Shown one piece after another: positions 1 through 9,914 of a stretch of DNA of 64,000 nucleotides. The translations under genes and the position numbers were made by a program. The stretch is from Neonectria sp. B-13 (Eukaryota > Ascomycota > Sordariomycetes > Hypocreales > Nectriaceae), in NCBI GenBank assembly GCA_002682825.1, contig NOKP01000001.1, positions 2,758,387-2,822,386 of the forward strand, read 5' to 3'. The notes beneath the pieces were generated by a model, which did no database searches, was not told the origin of the DNA, and saw nothing but the letters and a program-made list of their open reading frames with translations. Position 1 is the stretch's first letter; every line of letters starts with the position of its first letter.

Positions 1-2
1 CT

Positions 3-525
3 TGGCGCGTCGAGCAGAAGAACGAGACGGGCGTCGAGCGTCTGGGCCCTGTCGACGACGGCGACTTGCTCCAGTGGGAGGCCGTCATCAACGGCCAGGG
101 CGTAGGATACGGTTACGACGGTGCGCGCTGCCTTTCTTCCTTCATCTGCTTGCTTCTTCACTGCCGAGCCCAGCTAACTCTTCCTGCTTCCTCCTCCAGA
201 TGGCCGCTGGCTCATCTCCATCACGATCCCTAAGGCGTACCCGCTGCAACCCCCGAAGATGGCCTTCGTCACGCCCATCGTCCACCCCAACATCGCCCTA
301 GACACGGGCGAGATCTGCCTCGACCTCCTCAAGGACGCCTGGACCCCGGCCTACAGCGTGCTCGAGTGCGTGCGCGCCGTCCGCATGCTCCTCAGCTGCC
401 CCGAGACGGACAGCCCCCTCAACGTCGACGTCGCCGCCTTGCTTCGCGGCGGTGACGCCCTCGGTACCCGCAAGCTCGTCGAGTTCTGGATCCACGACTC
501 GGACGGGAGGTACGAGGGGCTCTAG
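3..525 (+). CDS. pex4: PEX4 (peroxin-4), peroxisomal ubiquitin-conjugating enzyme, 5'-truncated
   Basis: E2 enzyme that monoubiquitinates the PTS1 receptor PEX5 at the peroxisomal membrane so that it can be recycled. Visible exons are 3-120 and 200-525, giving 147 residues in frame; the 79-nt intron (121-199) is GTGCGC..CTCCAG. The first 10-15 residues lie left of the window. The E2 fold is clear: the PxxPP strand signature (YPLQPPKMAF), the active-site cysteine in TGEICLDLLKDAWTPA, and the following ALQ-type helix (SVLECVRAVRMLLSCPETDSPLN). The LLKDAWTPAYSVLECVRAV segment and the late Trp tail are what I associate with fungal PEX4 rather than with general UBC4/5 enzymes. No peroxisomal anchor is expected, because PEX22 tethers the family. 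Confidence in E2 is very high and in PEX4 high. Confidence 0.9.
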
Positions 526-1465
526 GCCCCGTCCGGGCTGCTGTTTTGCGGCAGGAATCAGGTGTTCGGGGAAACGGAGATTGGACGATACGGAATGGGA
601 AAGATTGGGATCGGGCTACGACGAAAGTCCAAGCAAGACATGGACAGGCTTGGGCCCGTTGAAATGAGGAGGAGATGGCCTACGAAGGATGCTTTTATCT
701 GGAGTTTGGGATACTGGGTTTATATCATGGCTTTCGGCTTAAGATTGTCAGCACCGGGATTGGAGATATTTGGATCAGGCATGGGTTAGTTGAGCGAAAT
801 CGCATCCTTTGAAAAACAATTCAGATACCAGAACAATCAAACACACAGAACATATGCACGCATACACACGAGGCTCGAAGCGTACTTTTCTTGGAATGAA
901 TCAATCGTATTTAGCTCTTCCACAGCCTGAGTCGACGCCCTGCGCCGTGGAGGCGCACACGTGCACATACATGCCCCGTCTATCCCAGCCCTTCCCCTTG
1001 TCCCATGCCTGCGTCCTCCGTGGTGGACTTGTTATCTTACACAGAAATTCACAATCGAAGCGAAACAACAAAATCAAGAACCCATACAAGGCGCGAGGCC
1101 GTTAATGCACGCAGAGAGAGCCCCGTCCCTCTGATGATATATCGTGTCCGTACTCCACAGGACCTTCACTCCCAAGGATGAGATACCCAAGGCTCCATCC
1201 TTGTCTCTTGTCCCTCCTTTCTTCTCGATTATTTCGCCGCCATTTTCATTTCCTTGGTGATTGTATGAATGGATGTATACTACAATAACGCCGTGACCCT
1301 TGCCCGCCCAGATTCGAAGATGATTTTATTCGACGGTCGCTTGGTATGAGAGGAGGATAGGCGTGTCACCGATTGGAATGCAGCGCGGCCCGTCTTTAGC
1401 ATGACAAGTCGTAATAGGAGCAAGTTCGCTAAAGGGTTGGTCGACAACCCCAGACTCAAGGGGTA
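526..1465. other. Convergent intergenic region pex4/mnn9
   Basis: Non-coding stretch between two convergent stop codons. Short open frames exist on both strands but none shows a conserved domain, splice structure or codon bias. It is best read as two 3' UTRs and terminators, with A-rich tracts near 810-850 and 1060-1080. Confidence 0.6.
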
Positions 1466-2644
1466 CTACTCGTTATAGTGGTAGACCTAGACCCATGTTA
1501 GAAGTTGTACACAGCGTAGCAGGAGTGAGACACTGACCTTGTAATTGGGAAGACCCCATGGTTGCCAGCCTAACCGCTTCGCCATCTTGGCGAATCCCTC
1601 CGTCTCGATAAGGTGGTAGAACGAGAAAGGCGGGAACATGGCACCATCGCGATGCACGTCTGCCTTGACAAGCAGGGCTGTACCGCCGACGCCGTCAAGG
1701 GGTATCACGTCGCGTATATTGTTCTCTTCGGTCACCAAGTACGCCATCAGAGTGCGATACGTGGCCATCTCAGCGTAGCCCTCGAGGAGAATCTCATCGG
1801 GGCCCATCTTGGCAGCCAGCTCGAGCGCCGTAGGGCTATCCTGCCAGCTGTTGAAGTCGTAGGGCCGTTCTGACATCTGCTTATGTTCCTCGTCGTAGAA
1901 CCGCTGGAAGCAGTTCGGCACGATGAGGGGCTTGTCGTGCGAAGCAAGATCCTGGATGAGACTCGGCGGAGACTCAACAATGTCCGAGTCGAGCCACAGG
2001 ACCCAGGAGGTATCGGGGCCCAAGGTGGTGAAGAGGAGCGAGTTGCGAGCCTTGGCCATGACTTCTCGTCGGGCCTTCTGGTTCTGCATCTTGTGTCGTT
2101 CGCTCTCATCCTGAGACTGAAGAGCTGGCTCGAAGTCCTGTCGCAGAATGATAATGCTCTTGAATCTGTCCTGCTCTGGGCCGTGCTTCTGGGTCTTGTG
2201 TATTTGCTCCTGCAGTTCGGTCGTGGCCTGGTTGCCCTCCTTGGTCTTCGGAAGGATGAAGCCCAATGTGATGAGCTCGTGGGGATAGTTCAGCTTCAAG
2301 AGGTTGTCCCAATACTCCTGGTAGAACCTGGCCATGGGGGTCAGGATCAAGACGTTCTCGCGGTTTTCGATGGGCGTCGTGGTAATCGTGACATTGTTCA
2401 GGTTGTAGCGGGCCACTGGGGGTGGCTTGAGCTGGGTCCCAGAGCGCGAGCTAGGTTTTCGATAGGGAGATGTAGGCGGCGAAAGGTGGTGCTCGGCAGT
2501 GACAGGTTCGAGTCGGCGCGAGGTAACAGACGAGCCGGAAGGTGAGACAAGGAAGACGATGATGAAAACGCAGAGGAGGGCGCCGAGGGCGAGGGTCAAG
2601 GGATTCGCCTTCTTAAGACGGACCGACCCCATGGGTCGAGCCAT
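1466..2644 (-). CDS. mnn9: MNN9-type mannan polymerase complex subunit (Anp1 family)
   Basis: Golgi alpha-1,6-mannosyltransferase subunit of the mannan polymerase complexes that extend the outer N-glycan chain on cell-wall proteins. Exons on the minus strand are 2644-1538 and 1486-1466; the 51-nt intron GTCAGT..CTAACATGGGTCTAG is followed by a last exon of only 21 nt coding VYHYNE and stop, the usual end of the family. The product is 375 residues: a short cytosolic tail, one type II membrane anchor (about residues 18-35), a stem, and a GT62 catalytic domain with the DxD metal-binding motif in WLDSDIVE. I start at the ATG at 2644 because the open frame upstream has only a GTG. ANP1 and VAN1 are paralogues; the early NVLILTPMARFYQEYW block and the YHYNE end favour MNN9. 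Confidence 0.9.
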
Positions 2645-3617
2645 GGGTGCCGTCACGGTCGGGTATCACGCAGCAACTGCGAGTCGAGGTGAGAGACGAT
2701 GGACGTCGGGCGAAGACCGAACTATCTGGGGCTGGACGCTGGCATCAAGCTGGGTCGAGTGTGAAGCGAGAAGCGAAGCGCACGCGCAGCGCAAGGGGAT
2801 TGCGGTCCCGGGGGCTTGGGAGGACGAAAGGCGATTCGAAAGGGAAAAGAAAAGGAGAAAAAGGGTCGCGATGATCGCACACGCAGAGGGGACAGTATCA
2901 GGAATATGACGGGATGAGAAACATGTCTAGGGCACCGGGCTGCTAGACAAGCCAACAGGGGATGGGGGCGCACTCGAGGAGGACAGCTTAGAGTTGAATT
3001 GGAGATCTCAAACAAGTTTAGCGCGGCTTCTCTNNNNNNNNNNNNNNNNNNNNNNNNNNNNNNNNNNNNNNNNNNNNNNNNNNNNNNNNNNNNNNNNNNN
3101 NNNNNNNNNNNNNNNNNNNNNNNNNNNNNNNNNCCCCCCCCCCCCCCCTAAGAAAAAAAAGTAAAGGCTTCTTGCATCGCCTGCAATGCAAGGATTGCCT
3201 AGTACCTTACCTGTACCAAAATGAGCTAAAAGTACGAAGTACCTCCTGTATGTTCCAGCAGCAGACCTTTGGGGTGCTGGAAACGCCCCCACTTCCCCAC
3301 GCCCTATCCGCGATTCGTCCCTGTCCTGAGCAAGTGAGCATGCGGCTTGCACTTGCCTCCCTCCCTGAAGTGGGCCCGAGGTGTGGCTGGAGACTCGAGC
3401 TCTCGGTCGTCGGTACGTACTCCATACCGCCCGGCGCCAAACGCCACCTCAGGTGCCAACCCAGCCGCGTCCTGTCTTCGCTCACAGCGACGGAGCCTTC
3501 TTCTTGCCAAAGTCGCACAGCTTCCCTCACTCAACGTCACCCCATCTCCGCCGCAATTCCTACACTGGGGCTCCTCTGTCAAACCTGGACCCCTTCTCTT
3601 GACTAAACCCTGCCACA
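2645..3617. promoter_or_regulatory. Divergent upstream region of mnn9 and yra1, interrupted by a gap
   Basis: Shared 5' region of two divergent genes. It contains the 100-base run of N at 3034-3133, directly followed by about 15 C residues, so the true spacing is unknown. The 3300-3617 part is C/T-rich with CACAATGG at the yra1 start, typical of a fungal leader. No gene is visible in the known bases. Confidence 0.5.
3034..3133. other. Assembly gap (100 N)
   Basis: Exactly 100 undetermined bases, the conventional placeholder for a gap of unknown size, abutting a C homopolymer (3134-3148) that probably broke the assembly. Confidence 0.98.
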
Positions 3618-5197
3618 ATGGCTGACAAGATGGACCGCGGTCTCGACGAGATCATCGCCGACACCGTATGTCTTGTCCCGTTCTCTCGCGCCGGCGCCCA
3701 GCCTTGCGGCGCCCCGTTGCCAACTCGACTGACTTGCTCTGCAGCGCACCAACAACGGACCTCGCAACCAACGTGGTAGAGGTGGTGGTGGAGGTCGCCG
3801 ACGCGAACGCGAACCTCGCCAGGAATACCCCCGTGACGGGGTGAAAAAGGTCAGTCTTGTCCATCCGTCGCTCTGCCTTCTCCAGAATTCCAGTATTAAC
3901 GTCGTGCCTCCCAGGTTGATTAATCCTCCCTTCCGCCCATCCTCTAGTGATGCCTACTCGACGCTCTCGCCCGTCCTCGCAGCTCCCCGGTCGATGCCCG
4001 GAGCTTTTGGCGATTCAAGGCGGCTTTACAATCTGAAATTCGTTTCGCTGACCAGAGCATCCCTCCCTCCTACAGTCCTTCCGAGACGAAGCCCGAAACC
4101 TGGACAGGTCAGTCGCCATTCAAGGACCTCTCTCCACCGTCATCTAATATAATCTAGCGAATGGGTCCATGACCGATACGAGGAGAACAGTAATATTCTT
4201 TGCCGCCTATTTTAATTCCTTCGAGTCTCACCCGTTTTCAGACTCTCGCAGAGGTCCTGCTCCGCGTCGTCGCCGCGAGTCGCCCGAACAGTACGCTACT
4301 GCAACTCGTGCAATGCAAGGCATCGGTCTAACGTTTTTCTCCTTTCTAGCGATTCCAAGGGCTCAAAGGTCCGTGTGGAAAACATCCACTACGATCTCAC
4401 CGAGGACGACCTTGACGTAAGTTTCCACCAACCTGACATGTATCCAACATCTTTGCTCACTCGAGCTTCAGGAGCTTTTCAAGAGAATCGGCCCAGTCGT
4501 CCGACTTCAGCTACGCTACGATCGCGCTGGCCGATCAGAGGGCACAGCTTACGTGACTTATGAGCTGAAGGAGGACGCCGAGGAGGCTGTGAAGCAGTTT
4601 GATGGTGCTAATGCTAATGGTAAGTCGCCTCGAATCTATATCTGATATATACGTGCTGAACCATGTGCAGGACAACCAATCCGATTGAGTTTGGTGCCAA
4701 GCGGCCCAGCCCGAAATCCCTTTGACACGGCTGTCATGCCTGGCCGCCCCTTGGCGGAGCGAATCTCCACTCCTCGAGATCGGGCTCGATCTCTTTCCCC
4801 TCATCGCCACATCAACGATGAGGACGCTTCCCTCAAGGGCATCGACAGATATGTCCCTGGCCACGGTAGTCGATCGAGGAGCCCGATGCCCCGGAGACCA
4901 CGTGGTGGTCGCCGTCCCGGTGCGCGCCGCGACGATAGGGACAACAGGGACAACAGAGACAACAGGGACAACAGGGACAACAGAGGCAACAGAGATAACC
5001 GAGATGGGGCCAGGGACCAGGAGGGTGGGCGGGGAGGACGGGGCAACCCTCGCTCGAAGAAGACGCAAGAGGAACTCGATGCAGAGATGGAAGACTATTT
5101 CGGCGGCAGCGCACCGGCTCCAGAGGCAGCCGCCGCAGCTGCGGCTCCGGCTCCGGCAACTACTACACATGTGGACGACATCGACATGATCGAGTAG
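3618..5197 (+). CDS. yra1: YRA1/ALYREF-type mRNA export adaptor (THO/TREX)
   Basis: RNA-annealing export adaptor that links the TREX complex and the UAP56/Sub2 helicase to nuclear mRNPs. Eight exons: 3618-3665, 3745-3849, 4076-4107, 4158-4189, 4242-4290, 4350-4416, 4472-4619 and 4671-5197 (335 aa). Several exons are only 32-67 nt, so single open frames miss most of the N-terminus. The order is an N-terminal UAP56-binding helix (MDRGLDEIIAD), an Arg/Gly-rich stretch, a central RRM (VRVENIHYDLTEDDL through GQPIRLSLVPSG, with the RNP1-like GTAYVTYE), an Arg-rich region with a run of RDN tripeptides, and a C-terminal UAP56-binding motif (EELDAEMEDYF). All intron junctions restore phase and have GT..AG ends. 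Confidence is high because the two Sub2-binding motifs bracket the RRM exactly as in the family. Confidence 0.9.
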
Positions 5198-5416
5198 CTA
5201 TCTTGTCAAAGTTCAACTATGTACATCACCAGAATGCAAATCGCACACGCAATCTCAAAATCAGCTCCTTCATGCTTAGGCGACCGTTACCTTGACCATG
5301 TTGACCGCCCTAGGGGCCTTCAATCAACGCAGCATGATTTGCTCGGCTTGCTCCCCCTCTAACTCCGCTTAACTGCGGTTGCTCCCAGACCAGGAATAAG
5401 ATACTTGCCCCTATAA

Positions 5417-6208
5417 CTAGTTAGCCAAGTTGCACATCTTGACAGGAGGGGGGCTACTTACACCAGCAAGGGACAAATTCCGGCCCGTCACAAGCCCATT
5501 GAACTGGACGGCGACATTCAAGCTCATGTTCAGCCTCAAGCTGTTTCCCCTCCGAAGTTCCCCTCTTTGTCCAGTTGATGTGTTATTTTGCCTTTGGGGT
5601 TGCTGGTGTATGGTCTGTTGCCGGGTTGTCCTGGATCCGCGGGCTACAGTCACGTCTCGAGAGGCTCCCTGAGATCGGTGTTGCGCTACCATCCAATGGG
5701 TGGTCTCGGTACGAGTCTGAACAAAAGTAGTCTGTTGTTGTGACTCGCCATTGTTTTGTGGCCTGGCAACAGAGCTGGAGGGATTTCGTGATGATTTTGA
5801 TCGTCTGGTTCCTGCTGGGAGTCGAGTGACGGCTGTGGGGTGTATCTCTTCAGCCTCATCTGAATCTGACAAGTACACACTCTCTGCGTCATCGTCGGAG
5901 TCGTCTTCCTCTGAGCTGCTGTCCTCGTCGTCGTCATCGTCATCTTCTTCGTCTTCTTCTTCGTCCTCGTCTTCCGATAAGTCTACACTCTCTACGTCAT
6001 CCTCGTCGGATGCATCGAGACTGTCCGTGTCATCGTCGTCTGGCGAGACGATCTCGGTCGGCTTTATTATCTTTCGACGAATAGGCGCAGAGTCAGGGTG
6101 TTGCCGCTTCTGCGTACTTCGCGGCGCCTGCTTGCCCGTAGGAGCCTTCTGTATGTCGGCTTCGGAGACTTGGGGTAACGTCGCTGTTTTGTCCGGCTTG
6201 GGTGTCAT
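5417..6208 (-). CDS. Acidic low-complexity protein, possible orphan gene
   Basis: Uninterrupted frame of 263 residues from an ATG. I do not recognise it. It opens with a Lys/Pro/Gln-rich basic segment, passes through a long Asp/Glu/Ser tract (about residues 55-125) typical of nuclear chaperone or intrinsically disordered proteins, and ends in a Gln/Arg/Thr-rich tail. No folded domain, signal peptide or membrane segment is apparent. It is convergent with yra1 (219 nt between stops) and its 5' end faces an AT-rich region. The acidic tract on its own could keep a frame open by chance (the opposite strand gives a poly-Ser frame), so a lineage-specific gene or a chance ORF are both possible. Confidence 0.4.
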   Translation of the reverse strand: MTPKPDKTATLPQVSEADIQKAPTGKQAPRSTQKRQHPDSAPIRRKIIKPTEIVSPDDDDTDSLDASDEDDVESVDLSEDEDEEEDEEDDDDDDEDSSSEEDDSDDDAESVYLSDSDEAEEIHPTAVTRLPAGTRRSKSSRNPSSSVARPQNNGESQQQTTFVQTRTETTHWMVAQHRSQGASRDVTVARGSRTTRQQTIHQQPQRQNNTSTGQRGELRRGNSLRLNMSLNVAVQFNGLVTGRNLSLAGVSSPPPVKMCNLAN

Positions 6209-7322
6209 GGTTTAAACATTCGTTCAAAATAGAGGGGATGGATGGCAAAATGGTTGCAGGTGTCGGGTTTGATAACCCCGGTTGCAGGCGAAAGCTGAAG
6301 GCGTTTCTGGGCGTGCTCTGTTATAATACAAGCTGTCCGTAGTCGTCATGATGTAACCCCGGGAGGCAATCGGGTGATCGAACATACCCCGCGACACCAA
6401 ATCTGGTTTTGGTGTTGCCCATCTCCAATCCTGGACGAGTGACGTCGACCAGCACCATAATGGTGGGTGTATGACAATGTCAAACCCGGCAGGATTTCTT
6501 AGCCTCCTGTCGTCAGCGAGTTTGGCCACTGCGGCCGATGAACTCCTTCGGCTGTTTATCCAATTAGGTGGATATAGTTCCGAGTGTGCCGGTATTCTTA
6601 ACATGGTGTACCTTGGCACACCGAGCATCTGGGTTACTCATCCATGCTATATAATACTCGACTGCCTCCACAGTCTTATCATGCAAATCCCAATTCATAT
6701 TCAGAACAAGAGAGACCTACCAAAAGCAGGTGGTTTTGGCTTGTTTTTAAACTTTCTGACCAAGGAGCCTACCCTGAACTCTCTCACCTGAGAGCGATGT
6801 AACTTAATAGGTAGCTAGCTTCGCTTAGTGAAAGGCATATTGTCGTATTCATGTGTGTATTAATTATTTCCAACGTTAATCTCTCGTTGCGAACTGGGTG
6901 TCGAGACATGGTGAACCTGAATTCTCCCTTGCTGGCAATTGGGTGGTTTTCTTCGCTGGAACTTGGTTGAGTTAATGTAAAGCGAGTTCCCACTTAATTA
7001 TCCCAAAATACCAGCCACGAACAAACATGTGAAGATCTGACATTTAGGAAGAAAATCACTAAATCTTTTTGAATAAGTCACATTACTGCATGAGCATGGA
7101 CAAGTGCCCATCGTCTCATTATACGACTTACCTACGCACAACTATTGTGGTCAAGTCCAAGTGGATGCAAAACCATTGCGTTACCCTCACGAGTGCCCGC
7201 CCGCAAGACCACATTCGTCCATAATTGGCCGCCGAGTGAGCTTGTTGACGAGCCAAAACTCGAAATCAGAGTAAAAAAGAAAGTTACATGGTATCAAAAT
7301 GAATGGTAAAACTTGCAACGCC
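6209..7322. other. AT-rich non-coding region next to a tRNA gene
   Basis: Clearly richer in A/T than its surroundings, with no credible coding frame. A segment beginning TGTAACCCCGGG near 6351, with a TATATAATA box near 6649, has the look of a decayed LTR, but I could find neither matching ends nor a target duplication. Insertion debris near a Pol III gene would be unsurprising. Confidence 0.4.
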
Positions 7323-7330
7323 AAAAAAAA
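7323..7330 (-). terminator. RNA polymerase III terminator of tRNA-Leu
   Basis: A run of eight A on the plus strand, i.e. eight T in the sense of the tRNA, a few bases beyond its discriminator base, as needed for Pol III termination. Confidence 0.8.
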
Positions 7331-7336
7331 TAAACG

Positions 7337-7437
7337 TGATAAGACTGGGACTTGAACCCAGGAGGATTGCTCCACCAGGAAATTGATTGTTAAGGTTAAC
7401 CTTAACCTGGCGCCATAACCAACTCGGCCATCTTACC
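7337..7437 (-). tRNA. tRNA-Leu(AAG) with a 19-nt intron
   Basis: Reading the minus strand: acceptor GGTAAGA pairs with TCTTATC (one G-T) and a discriminator A; the D arm carries the B-class pattern GCCGAGTTGGTTATGGC; the anticodon stem CCAGG/CCTGG encloses TT-AAG-G, then an intron of about 19 nt, then T; a long variable arm (GGAG...CTCC) marks a class II tRNA; the T arm is CTGGG-TTCAAGT-CCCAG. The anticodon AAG decodes CTT and, after A34 to I, CTC, which suits the codon use here. The intron starts one base 3' of the anticodon, the canonical site, and pairs with the anticodon loop. Confidence 0.95.
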
Positions 7438-7817
7438 GGATTTGTTGTGGTATGAATTCTGAAAATTAGATATATGGACCCTATCACGTAGATGCTGGCC
7501 GACGCACCCTCTAACGTAGCGCACAGCGTGGCGACTGAGGATACTTAAGCATCGTCACGTCACATCAATTCGTTGGGCATATACTATGTAAACATCATTA
7601 TGGTCACCTGATACCGTTATAAGAGCACACGAGATTAGAGAAAACAATTACATCGTCGTGGACTTTGCATCACTAAGGCCTGTAGCCCAAGGCCACTCTA
7701 TTGATATTTAGGGGAGTATTATACATGATTTCCATCGTACACACACATACATGTACAAAAACCGACGAAGCAAGCCCATCTGATGCCGTTACTTAAAAAA
7801 GGAGCTACGCCCTTTCC
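7438..7817. other. Intergenic region, no gene seen
   Basis: Moderately AT-rich spacer between the tRNA promoter side and the 3' end of the next minus-strand gene. No coding frame, repeat or RNA gene was recognised. Confidence 0.5.
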
Positions 7818-9371
7818 TCAATCCGTCTTCTTGACAAAAATGCGAGAGTGTGGGACGTTAAGCCTCCAGTCTTTGTTAAAGCCCGGGGTGGTGTCGGCAG
7901 CAGCATCTGACGAGGTAACAAAGACTCCGTCGTTCGACAGTGCGCCAAACAAATTATCAACGACGACTGGGTCACTTTCGGTAGCCTCATCTGGTGAGGC
8001 ATGGGTGGTGCCAGCGGTGCCGAAAACAACGCCGGAGAAAGATTCACCGGCTGGTTGGGCCGGTGTCTCAGTTGAGGCGAAGAACTGAATCATTGAGCCG
8101 ACGGGGACAAAGTTGCCACCGTCCATTGCTTGGATGAACCTTTGCATCTCCTCCTCTTCTGATAGGGAGAAATGGGTTCGCTGAGGATCGAGAGACAACA
8201 AGCCTTTCTTCGCACCCCAACCGCCACCGCCGCTCACTGTTCACTTATATTAGCACCTTCTCTCGATCCCTGGCTCATCGATGACATACATATCTGGTAC
8301 AGGCGGCCGCCTTGCCCGTAGAGTTCTTGAAGGCGACTGGAGGTGGATGACATGAGTTCCGTAGCAGAGTGGTTTTCGTCATAGGTCGCAGCAGGATCTG
8401 GATCGCATGCGCCGGAGAGGTCGGTCCCAGTTTGTGAATACAGAGGCGGCATAATCATTGCCCACACCCCCATGGTAGACTGCCGCACCAGGTAGGACTT
8501 CCTGTTGTGCAGCTCATCGACCGCAGGCTCGAGTTCGTTCGAAGCTGGAGTTGATTCGTTATCTACACTTACACGCCGCACGATGTTGCCGAAGCTTTCA
8601 GTTACCACGCGCGGGTGAGTGAGGGGGACTAGCGGCGCCCAAAGACCTAGATCCTCGACGGACTGAAGTTTCTTCTCGAGCGGCAGGGTGATTTGCTGCC
8701 AGTGCTTTTCAATTCGCTCATTGAGGCGAGGAGATCCCTGACTGAGATCAAACCGGCTCGCAAGGAGGGTAGAGGTTCGGTGGTTCAGGAAAGTGGTATT
8801 GGCTAATGGGATCGTTAAGTGTGGATCGCCAAAGTCGATGGTCAGAGCTGCGACCTTGTCGGCATCTTCGACCACCTTCGGAGGTGCTGGGGTCCATAGA
8901 TCTGGGAGGATTGAGTCTAAGGGGCCTCTCAATATGGACAAGCCCTGAATGGGTTTGTTCCTGAGCAATGGAGGAGCAATATGGTCAACCACGGCACCGA
9001 GGACGTGGAACTGCTCCAACTTCTCAGAGCCGGAGACGAAGTCAACAAACTCGTTCATGAAGACCTCTTCCTCGAGCAATTTTGCATATTGGGGCGTCGC
9101 AAGAATCACAGCCGCGTCATGGCGGTTGGGATTGGCTAGCTTCACCTGCGTCTTGATCCCTTGTAGAAGCGAAGAAAGGTCCTGGGAGGGAGTCAGCAGA
9201 CCGAGGGAAAATGTACAATCGCGCTTAAGATACCTTTTTGTCGGCCCCTAGATCGACAGAGAAGAAGACGGAGTCATTCCTGGTTGAATATGCTCTACGA
9301 GCGCCAGTTGCGACGCTGCTCCAGGACCGGCTCCTCGAAGCTCGCCGTGCCAAGCTTAGTGCCAGTGCCAT
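7818..9371 (-). CDS. Conserved fungal protein of unknown function with mitochondrial presequence
   Basis: Three exons on the minus strand (9371-9234, 9181-8290, 8236-7818) joined by introns of 52 and 53 nt give 482 residues. The first 31 residues (MALALSLARRASRSR and onwards to AYST) are Arg/Ser/Ala-rich with no acid, a good matrix-targeting presequence that appears only once the first intron is spliced. The body has a repeated 'xxFFS' strand start, a central HPRVV.ESFGN motif and a C-terminal LSGGGGWGAKKGLLSLDP block. I associate that block with a family in fungal databases loosely labelled 'V-type c subunit family', a name the sequence does not support, since no proteolipid helices are visible. 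Function is unknown. It diverges from VAS1 across 543 nt. Confidence 0.8.
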
Positions 9372-9914
9372 CAAGACGAGGTTACGTGGCCCTCGGAAAG
9401 GCAGGGTGATGAACTACTTAGGTTGGCGTACGTCAAATATAGATACGTGTAGAGAAGAAAGATGGAGAGGGGACAGAATGTGTGAAGCGCAAGGTAGTAG
9501 CTTGGTAATGGGGAAGTTACCCTTGAACCGACCCTAGCACGGGTCTCTCCAAATCATCCATCACCACTTTGTAGCTGATGGCTGAGGCCACCTCGGTGTG
9601 GCTGAAGCTGCCCCTCCTTGCCTCCCCATGCATTGCACCGCCACACTAGCGTCCTGCCCCTCATCCCACCATGCACATCCGATGTCGAGGCCCATGACTC
9701 AAATTTGTGGGCGTCTTGCACCTGTTATCGAGAGCCTCTACACTGAGTCACTCTTGTTAGCTTTTAAGTCGATTTTTGTGTTAGGACACCGTCTGAAGCC
9801 CCAGATTCCGGGCTTCATACAATTATCTCCGGCACGACGTTCCGACTCGCGGTTCGAGCTCTACGGGTGCGCTCTGTATCCCCGGCACGACACTTGACGA
9901 CTACGCGACTCATT
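9372..9914. promoter_or_regulatory. Divergent promoter region; right end codes an AUG-less VAS1 leader frame
   Basis: Lies between the start codons of the unknown mitochondrial protein and VAS1. The frame of VAS1 stays open upstream of its ATG back to a TAA at 9765-9767 and contains no ATG. From the tandem ACG codons at 9834-9839 it reads as an Arg-rich, acid-free peptide (27 codons to the ATG). The rest is ordinary promoter-like sequence. Confidence 0.5.

Noticed and set aside
2645..2656. GTG start four codons upstream of MNN9
   Set aside because: GTG starts are not used in fungal nuclear genes without special evidence; the ATG at 2644 precedes the anchor normally.
5751..6215. Poly-Ser protein on the plus strand
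   Set aside because: It is the antisense of the Asp/Glu tract of the minus-strand ORF; no other coding signal.
6351..6720. Solo LTR
   Set aside because: Start and TATA box look right, but I could not find matching TG..CA ends or a target-site duplication; kept only as a weak observation.
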